DNA of 64,000 bases from Rhizomys pruinosus (GCA_009823505.1 VZQC01008065.1:2726741-2790740); one strand, 5' to 3'; numbered from the stretch's first letter, positions 12,247 to 24,561 are shown. Made by a program: numbers and translations. The notes: a model not told the origin generated them from the sequence alone.

Positions 12247-12261
12247 TGGTACCAGGAGTGG
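12247..12261 (+). promoter_or_regulatory. Primer binding site, tRNA-Leu type
   Basis: TGGTACCAGGAGTGG starts five bases after the LTR end. It complements the 3' end of tRNA-Leu, the primer that gives ERV-L its name. Position and sequence together make this the strongest family assignment in the window. Confidence 0.9.
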
Positions 12262-12285
12262 TTCTAGAGAAACAGAATTGAAAGG

Positions 12286-13117
12286 ATGAATTTCTTTAGC
12301 GGGCTTGGTAGTCTTTGGAGCCAGCTCTCCAACCCAATGAAGCCTAGAGTTACTGAAGGCTCTCCTGGTGGCATGAAGAGGAATGATAATCCTTGGCGCA
12401 GACTATTTGATGTAATTATGAAGATAGATCCTTTGACTCACCTAACTCACCTCTTGTGAGAAGCAAGGAATTTAGCGACTCTATACATAAAACATTCGAG
12501 AAATTGCGGAAAACTAAGGAAAATAATGATGTTGCCTTGTTGCTCCTAGCATGTCTCAATAAAGTGATAGAGGAAAATAAGGAGCTCAGTGATAAAAATG
12601 ACCAGCTCCGGATTCGAAACAACAGTTTAAAGGTTTCAAGTGTGCTCTGGAAGAGAATCTTCTCTCCAGCAGCCAAAGAGCTAAAGCAGCAGAAAATCAA
12701 GCTGGAGCCCTTATTATACGGTTGGCTGATTTACAACGCAAATTTAATTCCCAGCCACGAAGAGTGTCAGCAGTTAAAGTGAGAGCACTGGTGGGGAAAG
12801 GGTAGAACCCTGAAACTTGGGATGGAGATGTGTGGGAGAACCATGATGATGAGGATTTTGAACCCTCAGATTCTGAGGGATTTTCTTTATCTGAGGAATT
12901 AATCTCCCCACCCTCAGCAGAGAATCCACACCCTGCAGATCCCTCCTCCCCACCCTTGCCTGAGGAAACTAATCCCCCCCTCCCAGTGGGAGCTAATGTC
13001 CCTCAGGGCCCAACAATTGTTGCCTCTAGACCTATAACCAGATTGAAGTCTAAGCAAGCCCCTCAAGGTGAGATAGAAAGTGTNCTTAACAATTTTATTG
13101 TTTTTCTTAAATTTCAC
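12286..13117 (+). pseudogene. ERV-L gag remnant
   Basis: Downstream of the primer site an ATG at 12286 opens 57 codons ending at TGA 12457. The reading then continues in another frame at 12456-12782 (108 codons, charged, heptad-rich, probably helical), and in a third frame at 12830-13117, an acidic and proline-rich stretch with PSDSEGFSLSEE and repeated proline clusters. This order (short start, helical segment, acidic-proline linker) fits the 5' part of class III gag. At least two frameshifts disable it. The capsid-like remainder is absent because homology stops near the ambiguous base at 13084. This is an old inactive copy. The family call rests mainly on the LTR and primer site. Confidence 0.7.
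13084..13084. other. Ambiguous base (N)
   Basis: This is the only non-ACGT letter I noticed. Recognisable ERV-L gag ends here and unidentified sequence begins, so it may mark a gap closure or a join of low-quality sequence. Confidence 0.95.
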
Positions 13118-16100
13118 TAGACCTCTACACTAATAAATCTGGACCACAAAATGAATTGTTCTTTCTCAAGAGATATGTTAATGAATTGGTTCACTCACTT
13201 TCATCCCTTATTCTCTCTTTAAGATTTTTGGTTAAGAGCCAATTTAATGGAGTTATGCCATGGACATTTTTTTATAAAATACTTTCGTTGAAAGGAATAA
13301 GGCAAGAAATTCCAGGGAGACCTTGGGGTGGATTGAAAAACTTTTTATAATATGTTTATCTTTTGGTGTGTTTCTATAATAACCACAGTAATGTGCGATA
13401 GTACTATAATCCAAGTCTATTGCATACTTTTGGGCCCATCACCGCCTTCCCTGTTTTACCTGTTTTTTTCTTTTTCGTGTTTTTATTGTTCTGTTAGAGT
13501 TATTTTAAATTGGAACTTTTCTGCCTCTGTGAATAACCTTTACTTTCTGACTCCAAGAGCACAATACCCCAGGAAGTCTCTCAATGCAATCGAGCAGTAT
13601 ACTTGGTACATTAGAGCTCACTATGTACGTTTTTAGGGAGAAGGCCACCACGTAGATAGTAGAGTATAGCTTATAGGCCCCCTCGAAGCTCTAACCAATC
13701 TGTTGAGAGGGATGAGTCTCCTACATTATGTTTGAGCCTTCAAACTTACGCCTGACGATATACTTGCTAGAAGTGACGACTGTGTTGGAAGTAAATAGAA
13801 ATATGGAATTATGTTGCTCCGCAAAATAATCTTATCCTCAAAGTTTGGGGAAAGAGCTAAATAACGAGAGAAGCGGCGCTAGCAGAATTCTTCCTATTGA
13901 TTTATTCTCCATTATTCAGTCTTGATCTTGTCTATAATATCCTGGGGGCTCCACTCTCTCCATTATCTGATGGGATTTACTACCTCCCAGCTCTCTCCAA
14001 TAATCAATTTATAATTTGAGTACTTAGACTAAAAACAATGTTTGTTTAATGTTGTGCCATTAATGTGTATCTCTCGTACTTTATTGCTGAAATCATATTG
14101 TTGCTTTGTGTATTCTGCTTCTTATGCTATAATTTGTGTGTGCCACTTATAACATTTCTTATACACATTACATGTGGTTGTTGTTGTGTGTCTTGTTGTT
14201 TGTGGTGGATTTGCGCTGTGTGCCTGTGACTTGCTGTTAGCTCTGCTTGCTTTGCTGTTGCTTCAAGACAGGTTTAAGAAGGAGCCACCACTTTTCATGC
14301 TCATTCAATAGGTTTGTGTCATCAGTATTTGAGGAACAGTGCAAGCATCGTACAAGAAAGGTCCTCTTTTCGTGCGCGTGTGGCTCGGCCTGCTCTCGCT
14401 CTATTTAAAATCCTAAGCCACATGAAAGGAAGAAAGGCAAAGGTGGACTCCTTGTGAAGATGTGGGCCAGGAAGTTTCAACAGAGCCAGCCCTTCTCAGT
14501 AGGATCGATTCGGAAGTATGCCAAGGCATCCGAGCGATGGGGGTACCAGGAGAAGGCCACCTTCTGTATCCTCCTGAACAAAAAGACAAAAAAAAAAAAA
14601 AAAAAAAAAAAACAAAGACCAGATATATTTTCAATTTGTATGGACACTTTAACTATCGTCCCGATATTATTAGCTTATTATACTCGATTTTGGTCGGAAT
14701 ATACATGTGATATTGTTTATTCACGCTTTAGCATCGAGAGACTCTATGTAGATCATGATATAGCAATTATTCATAAAATTTTTAGTCATGGCCTAGGGAA
14801 TTTTTAGAATTTACACACACACCAAAATTATTTCAACTTTGGTTTTGTATAAATTATCTGGCCTCATATTGTTTTAAAAAAGCAAGAGAACCTCATTGAG
14901 ACCTTAATAGGCCACTTATTATAAGTCCTCTCTGGTTATATATGCTCTCTAAGAAACATGTTAATGTTTAAAGCTAGATAGATATGTATCTCCTCTCTAG
15001 TGGAACAGTGATAGTTTCGCTAGAGAATGCATCCTTTTTGGGAATTTCCCATATTATTTTACTAAGAACATCTGAATATGAATATAATAATTTTGCCTCT
15101 TGTATGTCATTTGTTTTCTGTGGGTGAGTGTTGTGTTCTCAATATTCATGCGTGTGATCTTGTGCCGTTGTGTTGTGTGTTCCGAGAGAGAAGTAGTCAG
15201 AGAGCATAGCCATGACTCGTCAGAGATCAGAGAGGCAGAGAGGAGATGTGGAGAGCCGAGCAACTCTTTGGCTGTCTCAGATAGTTACAACTTTAGGAGT
15301 GGGGAGGGATCAAATAAATAAGTAATTCGCTACACTTCTATAACCAATTAGTTTTGGGTTTTTTTGTCATAAAGGTGTTCTCATCTGATTGGCTGAGTCA
15401 AATCATGTCGGCCAAAGTTGTCCAATGTAGATTTCCATGAACAGGTACCGTGAGTTTTTTCCATTCTGTTCACGGGGACTTAGTCCCAGCATGTCTCATT
15501 ACAGAACTGAGGAAATATGTGGATTAACAGAAAATGGGTATCTACCTTTTCTATACATAAGAATATACCATAGGGTAGAATAAATTCCATATACTTCTTT
15601 TCTTCTTAGACTAAGGTAAAATTATCTCCTCCTGGCAACCATATTGTGACAAGATGATAAATATCGGCTTACATCATCTTTTGCTAGTGTTCACACGGCC
15701 TTACGTTCGTTCTTGGACATGTTATATCATTGGCTTTTCGAGAGATATAGCGTGATACGCGGGAGTATTGTCACTTTAAGAGGAGGAAAGTACATCTCGG
15801 TCTTCTTGACGTCCGATAGTAAAATGTATGTATTGTTCTGTGTCTGCTTGGTGTATTTATACCACTTATCTCTGCACCACAGTCTATTCCTTTTAATGTG
15901 AGTAGAGCATATATATATATACTTAATATTATATTTCATAATTGTTATCTTATGTTTAGCATAATGCCTGTTAAATCGGTGTAACTAAGGTCTCGGCCAT
16001 CTTGTGTACGTCATTTTGTGCAGTTGTTCAGAGAGTCCGTTTTAACGTAGATGCAGTGATCCGAATCTTAAAATTCGCACATACATGGGGAATGAGAGGT

Positions 16101-16689
16101 TCAGGAAAGAATTTTGTTCTCCTCCCCATTATTTTGAGGTTCGGGCCCCCGGCCACACCCTGGAAGTTACTTCACTTTGGAATTGGTGTTACTAGGTTAT
16201 CGTCTATCTTAGAAAGCACCATCGTTGAAGGAAAGTCTTAGGAGGAAGCTCGACATATATAAGCCACGGGATATTCCATGCTTCATATAATTTGGAGTGC
16301 GAGCTGCTTGTGCGGCTCATTTTAACCGCTAGGCTATAGTTCTCTTCCAGCCTACCTCTTTCGAGTGTTTGTCTTCTTATGCGACGATGCTGGCCATTGA
16401 ACACAGTATTTCCTCCATACTGCACTATCAGTCAACACTCTATATCCTAATATATGTGGGAGTTCACGTTATTTATTTCTTGTTACATTTATTGCAATCT
16501 AACATTCAGATGATAGCGAAAAACTTACTTCTCATTACCTTTACTTTCCTTCAGGAAGTCTCCCCTGACCTCTCATCTAGATCATATCTTTCAGTTGTGG
16601 GATATATATTTTTTTTCATTAATTGCATTATTTTAATTTATGTGACTTTTTGATAATTTACTTAAAGTTTAAACACACAAACTGAACTA
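13085..16689. other. Unidentified 3.6-kb segment inside the ERV-L provirus
   Basis: A class III provirus should continue here with the rest of gag, protease and reverse transcriptase, but I recognise none of these in any frame. No B1, B2 or L1 is seen either, unusual for so long a stretch here. The sequence is AT-rich with isolated CpG-containing islands (e.g. GTGCGCGTGTGGCTCGGCC near 14375) and no ORF above 120 codons. It could be a genuine insertion of unique DNA, heavily decayed provirus, or noisy long-read consensus. Confidence 0.4.
14400..14612 (+). other. Possible poly(A)-ended retrosequence
   Basis: About 190 bases of more GC-rich sequence run into a long A tract of more than 20 bases at 14589-14612. 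The overlapping plus frames (one from 14454) show no family I know, and I cannot find a target-site duplication. It may be the 3' end of a small processed RNA copy. The source is unknown. Confidence 0.25.
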
Positions 16690-16908
16690 GGTTCCTTTAT
16701 AAATTACACCTTGCTCAGGAGTTAATCTTGCCATGAGGCCTCAATGACTTACCCATTTAATTCCCTGGAACTCACATGAAATTGAGAACCATGTTCAATA
16801 CAATTTCAGCGCGGTCTGACCTCCATTCATGCACACAAATACACACACCATCACACACACACACACACACACACACTAAATTAATATAAAATAATAATAA
16901 AGTTGTAA
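16690..16908 (+). mobile_element. Degraded SINE 3' part with (CA)n
   Basis: Weak B2-like body words (CTGGAACTCACATG, TCTGACCTCCATTCATGCACAC) are followed by a (CA)n tract at about 16844-16876 and an A-rich tail (ATTAATATAAAATAATAATAAAG). The tRNA-like head is not recognisable, through divergence or sequence errors. Confidence 0.55.
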
Positions 16909-17051
16909 AATATGTTATTTGTGCCTAAAAGACATTTCATAAAAAGTTTTCAATATACTCATAAGTAAATGAATGAAAAATAACTAAAGCCATTGATGGG
17001 AAACTGGCTGGACTTGACCCCACTTCTCTCTCCTTTAAGAAAACCATAAGA

Positions 17052-17273
17052 CCAGATCGGTCTGCCCCGCGAAGGAGGTCTGTGCACCCCGTGTCCAATG
17101 CATGCCCTTGCGGAGGTCAGAAGAAGGTTTTTTTTTTTTTTTTTTTTTTGTATGTGTATGAATTGGATGGTTCTTAGCCAGCCATGTGGGTGCTGGGGAC
17201 CGACCCCAGGTCCTCTGAAAGAGCAGTCGCGCTCTCAACAAACTGCTTAAAGGTCTATCTCTCCAGGCCCCAA
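17052..17273 (-). mobile_element. B2 SINE, reverse, with scrambled internal order
   Basis: The reversed B2 middle (GGTCTGTGCACCCCGTGTCC, GGAGGTCAGAAGAAGG) comes first, then a long T tract with TGTATGTGTATGAA, which should be the outer end, then the head half (GCCATGTGGGTGCTGGGGAC ... TCTATCTCTCCAGGCCCC). The middle block has thus been moved to the outside of the T tract. Confidence 0.65.
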
Positions 17274-17582
17274 GAGGAAGAGACTATTTATACACTGGAT
17301 GCTCTTCTTGCCCCCACCTCCTATGGGCTGGGATCACAGATACCAAGCTGTGCTAATACAACCATATAAATAATTACCTGAAGTCTCAGTGTAACATGGA
17401 CAGTAGCAGTGATGACACATAAATGCAGATGCTTGGGAATCAGGTATTAGGCAAAATACTTTAAAAGAGGAATTTAAGAGGGTCTAGTGTTCTTCATGGC
17501 TGAAGCTGGGAGCCTCGAACCTGGTGCCTAAGCTCTGTTCTAGAGCACAGCTCTGCCTCCTTTAAGACATGAGGAAAAGAGA

Positions 17583-20021
17583 ATATCCACAATGATAGAT
17601 CTGTGGTTGTACAGTTATCAGAGACTGCTACAGACCATTGCTGTACTTGAGGCTCAGCGTTCTCAAGCAGTCCAAGACCTGGAAAGTTTAGGCAAACACC
17701 AGAGAGAAGCACTGAAAAATCCTATTGGGTTTGTGGAAAAGCTCCAGAAGAAGGCTGATATAGGTCTTCCTTACCCACAGAGGGTTGTTCAGTTGCCTGA
17801 GATTGTGTGGGACCAGTACACCAGTAGCCTTGGGAATTTTGAAAGAGAATTTAAGAATCGCAAAAGACATACTAGGAGAGTTAAATTAGTTTTTGATAAA
17901 GTAGGTTTACCTGCTAGACCAAAAAGTCCTTTAGACCCCAAGAAGGATGGAGAGTCTCTTTCATACTCCATGCTGCCTTTGAGTGATGGTCCAGAAGGTT
18001 CTCATAGTCGTCCACAGATGATAAGAGGACGCCTGTGTGATGATACCAAACCAGAAACATTTAACCAGCTCTGGACTGTTGAAGAACAGAAAAAACTTGA
18101 ACAGCTACTCCTGAAATACCCTCCTGAAGAAATAGAATCTCGACGCTGGCAGAAGATTGCGGATGAATTGGGCAACCGGACAGCCAAACAGGTTGCCAGT
18201 CGCGTCCAGAAGTATTTCATAAAGCTGACTAAAGCTGGCAATTCCCTGTTCTGGTGAACAACCAAATTTAAATATATATCTCCAAAAAAAAGTCTTCAAC
18301 AGCAAGACGATGACAGCACCTCCCTTAATAAAGCATCTCTTAACCTTTCAACTTTCATTGACTTCATTCACATGAACCACCAGAGTATATGGATGAAGAT
18401 GACGACCGGTCCTGTTTTCATAGCCACATGAACACTGCTGTTGAAGAGGCCTCAGATGAAGAAAGTATTCCTATCATGTATAGGAATTTACCTGAATATA
18501 AAGAACTATTACAGTTTAAAAAGTTAAAAAAGCAGAAACTTCAGCAGATGCAAGCAGGAAGTGGGTTTGTGCAACATGTGGGCTTTAAGTGTGACAACTG
18601 TGGCATGGAACCTATCCAGGGTGTCCGATGGCACTGTCAGAATTGTCCTCCAGAAATGTCTTTGGATTTCTGTGACTCTTGTTCAGACTGCCCACATGAA
18701 ACAGATATTCACAAGGAAGATCACCAATTAGAACCTATTTATAGGTCAGAGACATTCTTAGACAGAGACTACTGTGTGTCCCAGGGCACCAGTTATAATT
18801 ACCTTGACCCAAACTACTTTCCAGCCAACAGATGACATGGAAGAGAGCAATCAGTACTAGTTCCTAGCATACACATAGCAGGTATCATTGTTTGATGTGC
18901 ACAGTTTGGAACACTCACAAAAAACATGATGAGCTCCCCGAGTGTTCTCCGTCAAGTACAGCTCGGCACTGTGTGGGCTCTAGAATCTGTTCAGTTCAGC
19001 TGAGCATTTCCTTGGTGAGCAGAGGGTTCCCTGGCGTAAGTGTCACCACCACTTTAAGGCCTTGTAGGTGGTGATAATAAATGGGTGAGATGGAAATGGG
19101 AGCACACAATATTAAAGTGAGAGTAATGAAATTCCAAAAGGTTTCAAAGAACTTGGTCATAAATATGATAATGAGAGCATACAAAGTATATTGTCTATAT
19201 AAAACAAGGTTTTAGTAGCTTTAGTTATGATGAAAATATATTTTTCACGTCAGAAACTTGACTTCCTTTAGACAGTTAACCAATGATGGTTGTTTGCTTC
19301 TAGACACCGGCTACCTCAAGAAGCTCCACTGCCCACATTCTTGGTGATCTAACTGTGGCCTCTCTTAGTAAACTCTCCGGAAGCCTCGACCTTAACCGTA
19401 TTGACATATCATAACAACACTTTTAAACCATTGATGAACTGCTCCTTACCAACAGTCAAGCGCACTACAGGAGCAACTGTGGCATTGTTCTCTCCTTTAC
19501 CCGAGCTCATGGGGTGTATATGTCTATATTAATGTCAACTACTCCAGATATATTTTTTAAATGTAATGTTATATAAGATGATCATGTGATGTGTACAAAT
19601 TTTGGTGAAAAGTGCCAGTGGTAGTAACTGTGTAATGTCTCTAATTCACAACATTAATCCTTTAAAGTACACAGCCTTCTGCCTCTGTGTTTGGGGTTTG
19701 TCATAAACTCAATCAGAGAAAACTGCTAATATAAAATCATAATATATGGTGATAATTGCCGCTCTTGTTGTAGTCTGCACAAGATCCTAAAAGAATTGGT
19801 ATTTTTATCTATTTAAAATAAAGTGATTAAATTTAGTCTGCACAGTGAGCAAGAGTTCACAAGCATTCTTTTATACTGCTGGATTGTGTTGTGCATCATT
19901 TAAACATTTTGTATGTTTCCTTATCTGTGTATACAGTATGTTCTTGAACAATGTTCATTTGTCAGGAGAACTGTGAGAAATGATACTTTGTGGATACTGT
20001 TTTTATTATATAAAAAAAAAA
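17583..20021 (+). pseudogene. ZZZ3: ZZZ3 processed pseudogene (3' part)
   Basis: An intronless copy of the C-terminal part of ZZZ3, a chromatin reader of the ATAC acetyltransferase complex. The first open block, 17592-18257, holds about 210 residues of family sequence with a SANT/Myb-like domain at roughly residues 151-205 (starting [14 protein letters not shown]). After a frameshift near 18240, the second block, 18389-18835, carries the ZZ zinc finger with its Cys pairs (CDNCG, CQNC, CDSC) and then [11 protein letters not shown], to the natural stop. A long 3' UTR follows with AATAAA near 19818, ending in an A12 tract at about 20012-20023. A 15-bp duplication AAGAAAACCATAAGA at 17037-17051 and 20022-20036 suggests L1-mediated insertion. 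The parent is about 900 residues, so roughly the first half is missing. It is not expected to make the normal protein. Confidence 0.88.
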
Positions 20022-20036
20022 AAGAAAACCATAAGA

Positions 20037-21425
20037 AAGTATGCAGGGAGCTCAGTAAAAAGAAATAACTACTACTCCATACCATTCCAAAGTATTCTCA
20101 ATAAAGATGCCTTTAAAATCTCCATGAGCTCTTCACAGACCTAGAATAAAAACATCCTAAGTTCATATGGAAAAAACAAAGACCCCGAATACCAAAGCAC
20201 ACTGAGCATGAGCAATGCAGGGGAGATTACCTTACCAGACTTCAAAAACTATATTAAGGGCTATAGTCATAAAACAGCCTGGTAATTGGCACAAAACAAA
20301 TCTGGAGATCAATCTGGAACAAAACTGAGGATCCAAACCTAAACACATCCAATTTCAGCCACCCATCATATTTGACAAAGGGGCCAAAGAAGACTCAGGA
20401 AAGAACAGCATCTTCAGCAAATGTTGTTTGCTGGCAAAACTGGATCACCACTCGTAGAAGAATGATCAACCCCTCCTTCTCACCCTGTATAAAAATCAAC
20501 TCCCCCTGTCTCAAAAAAAAAAATAATCACCTCACAAATGGATCGAAAGACCTTAATGTGAAACTGAAACTCTGAAAAATGGTAGAGGAAAATGTTGGCA
20601 GTAATATACAAGACATAGGCATAAGATAAATACTTTCTAAATCAGACCAGCATCTGCACAAAAAATTAAAAGTCAACAATTGTCAGTGAAACCTATTAAC
20701 TCAGAGCTTCTGGTACGAAAAGGAACAATCAAACAAGTGAAGAGAAACCCATCAGAGTGGGAGGAAACCTTCAACCACTGATACAGCCTGATAGAGCATG
20801 TAAACATCCAAGAGTGTATAAACGTACTCAAAACAAAAGGAGCAAGGAAAATAAATGACCTTTCTTAAAAAGAATGGAGTAAAGAGCTGAACAGAGAACA
20901 CTTCACAAAATAAAGAAGTAAAGATGGCTGAGAAAACTCTCAGAAATTGTTCACGTCATTAATATTTAAGTGAAATGCCAAATTAAAACCACTTTTAGAT
21001 TTCATCTTACCCCTGTATGACTGGCTATGATCAAGAACAAGGAATACCAAATGCTGAGGAGATTGTGGGGAAAGGGGGAACACACATTCTTTGCTGGTGG
21101 AATGCAAACTCTGCAACCCCTATGGAAACAAGTGGTGGAGACTTGAAAGACTCAATGAGCCTACCACCAAGTCATACCAATCCTGGGAATATACCCAAAG
21201 AACTCATCCCATTGTAGAGTTACATGTTCATCCATGTTTGTTGCCACTCTTCACAATAGCGAAGACTTTTGGAAGTCTACCTGTTGTCCCCTCCAACCGA
21301 ATGAGTGGATAAACAAAAATGTGGTACATCTGCACAATGGAGTTCTATGCAGTGGTAAAGAAAGATGACATCATGCGATTTGCAGGAACTAGAGCATCAT
21401 GCAAGTGAAGTAACTACGGTCCCCA
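20037..21425 (+). mobile_element. L1 fragment, 3' part of ORF2
   Basis: Plus-strand L1 sequence covering the C-terminal region of ORF2. It matches, in opposite orientation, the ORF2 ends at 33760-34250 and 47317-47800: CTTTGCTGGTGGAATGCAAAC, GGGAATATACCCAAAGAACTC, CACAATGGAGTTCTATGCAG. Reading frames are broken repeatedly (longest 20372-20575 and 21017-21312, 66-73 codons). It begins immediately after the ZZZ3 retrocopy's right duplication, so the retrocopy probably landed at the edge of, or inside, this older L1. Confidence 0.85.
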
Positions 21426-21689
21426 AGCAAATGCGTTATGGCGTCTCCTCCACTTTTTCCATCCTAACACCAAATCTCTCCTTTTTCCCTTTTTTAGTAA
21501 ATACAACAGCCTGAATGTTACCCATCATCTTCCTATGTAATGTAAAATGTAAAGTAATATTATTTTATTTACCTGCATACAATGCTACTGTCAAATGTGA
21601 ACCAGAACATTAATTTTGGATTAACCTACGAGTTTTATATTTTCAGGACATCATAATTTATGGTTAATATGTGTGTCAAATATGTGGCA

Positions 21690-21965
21690 TATTTTGTGAG
21701 TGAAAAGCAAATTGGAAAAGGACACAGCAACAACAACAAAAAGATGGATCAAAGAACTGACCTGAAACAGTGAACTTTCTGCCGCAAAACAGTAAACTTC
21801 TTGCACCCAACAATTCAAAAAAGACTGAGCAAAAGATGAAGGACATGTAGAGCAGAATGAATGGCATGAGCCGTGGTGGGGTGGGGGGCAAGGGAAAGGG
21901 GAATAGTCTAAATTGATTAAAAACTTCTTGTATTAAAAATGCACAAAACCTCAATGTAAAAAGTG
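21690..21965 (+). mobile_element. L1 3' tail-like fragment
   Basis: A diverged relative of the L1 3' end: GAGCAAAAGATGAAGGACATG, then a G-rich stretch (GGTGGGGTGGGGGGCAAGGG), then AAAATGCACAAAACCTC. The 21426-21689 stretch before it is AT-rich and unassigned, possibly L1 3' UTR. Confidence 0.5.
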
Positions 21966-22219
21966 TTTAAAGCTGGAAAGTTAAGACACAAGGTGTATAA
22001 TTTAGTGCCCATATGTCCTAAGTGTGCCAGGAAGCAGTACCAGACCTAGAGCTAGCTCTCTTGGGCTTAACTAGATACAGACTAAACACAGACATAAGGT
22101 CTAGTGGTTGAGCCCCACAGGCTTTACCTTAACATCGAGACCATTTCCTCTCTTTTTAGGTTGTTTCAAAGAAAATATGTTTTGTTGTATGTTGTGTTTT
22201 TGTTACTACATTTGACATG

Positions 22220-24190
22220 CCACAAGTCACCATCCGAACCTAAGCTCTGCCCATCATGAGTTGGGTGTTACCTGACCCACCAACCATAAAGTAGGACGTG
22301 CACAGCCAACAGTCCTTTGTCAAATGGAAGTGGTACATTGTGACAGGGCCCGGGCAGGCTCTGAGGGCACAAGACAAACTACATAAGAGTTGCACCAAAT
22401 GCCTCATGTTCCCAATTCCTGTTACAATGTCCTCCTGGGCTTAAGCATGCACCTCTATGGCTTCATGGGGTTTGGCCCTATGATTCAGTTGACTGAAGAA
22501 GAGAAGACTAGGGCCGGTATTACTGATGGTTCTGCACGTATGCAGACATCCACCACAGAGGTGGACAACTGCAGCAGTAACAAGCCTTTTCTGAAACAAC
22601 CCTAAAGGACACTGCTGAAGAAGTCTTCAGTGGGCAAACTTTCGGGCAGTGGACAGGTTGTGCATTTTTGCCGGGAAGGAGAAGTGGCCAGAGGTTCGAT
22701 TATAGCTGTTATGGGCTGTAGCCAATGGTTTGGCTGGATGGTCAGGGACTTAGAAGGAGCATGACTGGAAAATTGGTGAGAAAGACATTGGGAAGAAGTA
22801 TGTGGATAGAGCCTCTGAATGGTCAAAGGATGTGAAGATGATTGTGTCTCATGTAATTGCTCATCAAAAGGTGATCTCTAGCAGAGGATGAGTTTAATAA
22901 TCATGTAGATCGGTATGACTCGTTCTGTGGATGCAGTCCCCTCTTCTCCAGCTCCCTGTTGTTTCTCAATGGCGCCCATGAACAAAGTGTTCATGGGGCA
23001 GAGATGGAGGTTATACATGGGCTCAACAGCAATGGACTTCCACTCACCAAGGCTGATTTGGCTATAGCTGCTGCTGAGTGCCAGTTTGCCAACAGCAGAA
23101 CAACATTGACCAAATGGTGCTGATTCCCCGGGGTGACCAGCCAGACAACCTCGGTGGCAGGTTGACTAACTGGACCACTCATCAATATGGAAGGGACAAC
23201 GTTTTGTCCTTAACTGGAATAGATATTTATTCTGGTTATGTGATTTGCCTTTCCTGCACTAATGCTTCTCCAAAACTACCATCCAGGGAGCTTTACTTGG
23301 AATGCCTTATCCACATGTGGTATTCCCACAGCATTTGCTTCTGCCAAGGAACTCGCTTCATCAGTCCAAAGAAGTGCGACTGGTGGGCCACGGTCATGGT
23401 ATCCACTTGTCTTACCATAGTTCCCACCATCCAAGAAGCAGCTGGTGTGATAGAAGCATGAGAATGGCCTCTTGAAGACATATTATAAGCAGCGCAATTA
23501 GTAGCAATACCTGGAGGGCGGGGGCAAGGTTCTCAAGCAAGCAGCAATGCTTTGAATCAGCATCCACTATATGGAACTGTTTCTCCTATGAGCTAGAATT
23601 CATGGGTCCAGGACACAAAGGGTGGAGTGGGAAGACCACTCCTATCACCCCTTAGTGACCAGTAGGAAATTTTTCTTCCCTGTACCCACGAACCTTTGCT
23701 TCTGCTGGTCTAGAAGTTTTGGCTCAAAGGGGGAGATGCTTTTGTCAGAGATACAGCAAACTTCCATTGAACTGGAGCTAAGACTTACCCCTGGCCACTT
23801 CTGGCTTCTACTGCCTTTAACCAACAGCTATAAGAAGGAATAACAGTAGTTAGAGGATGATTGATCCAGACTACACAGGGGAAATTGGACTTTGTTCTCC
23901 ACAATGGGGGCAAGGAAGATTAGTCTGGAAGGCAGAAGACTGCCTAGGGCATCCTTTGCTGTTACACAGTCCTGTGATATGAGGTCAATGGGAAACTGCA
24001 ACAACCCAAACCAGACAGGACAATAAATGTCCCAGACCCTTCAGGGATAAGGTATGGGTCACTCCTCCAGGAAAGAGCCAGACCTGAAGAGTTGCTTGCT
24101 GATGGTGGAGAAATACAGAATGGGTAATAGAAGGTAGCAAAGAAGTAGTCATAAATACACTGAGGCCACAGGGAACAGTTCAGAAAACGT
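22220..24190 (+). pseudogene. ERV-L pol remnant: RNase H, integrase, dUTPase-like
   Basis: Decayed class III pol sequence. The first part (about 22390-22900) corresponds to the end of the polymerase and RNase H, with frame breaks. An integrase block follows, best seen at 23078-23461: LTGIDIYSGY holds the first catalytic Asp, the second is replaced by Cys (SICFCQGTRF), and the final Glu region (EAAGVIE) is present. From about 23640 the sequence resembles the dUTPase-like domain that class III elements carry downstream of integrase (LELRLTPGHFWLLLPLTNSY). Stops and frameshifts occur throughout, so this copy cannot encode working enzymes. The reverse-transcriptase core is not found; unidentified DNA, the ZZZ3 retrocopy and an L1 fragment lie between gag and this block. 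Confidence 0.8.
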
Positions 24191-24237
24191 GGATATAATA
24201 GATATTAACTTTTGTCCTATATTGTTAAGAATGTACT

Positions 24238-24239
24238 GT

Positions 24240-24283
<44 letters not shown>
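24238..24283. repeat. (TA)n microsatellite
   Basis: Almost pure TA for about 45 bases, between the pol remnant and the 3' LTR. Confidence 0.95.
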
Positions 24284-24285
<2 letters not shown>

Positions 24286-24561
24286 TGTATTTCATGGATA
24301 GCTTGGGTTGTTCCCTTTTTGAATTGCAACTGGGATAAGTGTTAAGTGTTTCATAATTTTTAGGTTGATTAGATACTTAAGGACTAAGTTCTTCTCAAGT
24401 ACATTACCACCTACTCTAAATACAATGCTTTGCTATTGCCACATGAGATCACTTATAACTATGTTAGGTGAATTATGACCTGCCATTGTTTGCAATTGAC
24501 ATTAAAGCCATACAGTAAGAGAAGGCTATTATTGGGTGTCAAGTTACAGAGTGGGTGGACT

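Noticed and set aside
14400..14612. Ribosomal-protein or small-RNA processed pseudogene
   Set aside because: The poly(A) end is suggestive but no frame matches a protein I know and no target duplication was found, so only an unspecified retrosequence is listed.
18002..18305. Minus-strand ORFs across the ZZZ3 retrocopy
   Set aside because: They are shadows of the plus-strand ZZZ3 coding sequence.
23078..23461. Functional integrase gene
   Set aside because: One catalytic Asp is replaced, and frameshifts and stops occur on both sides; it is a provirus relic.
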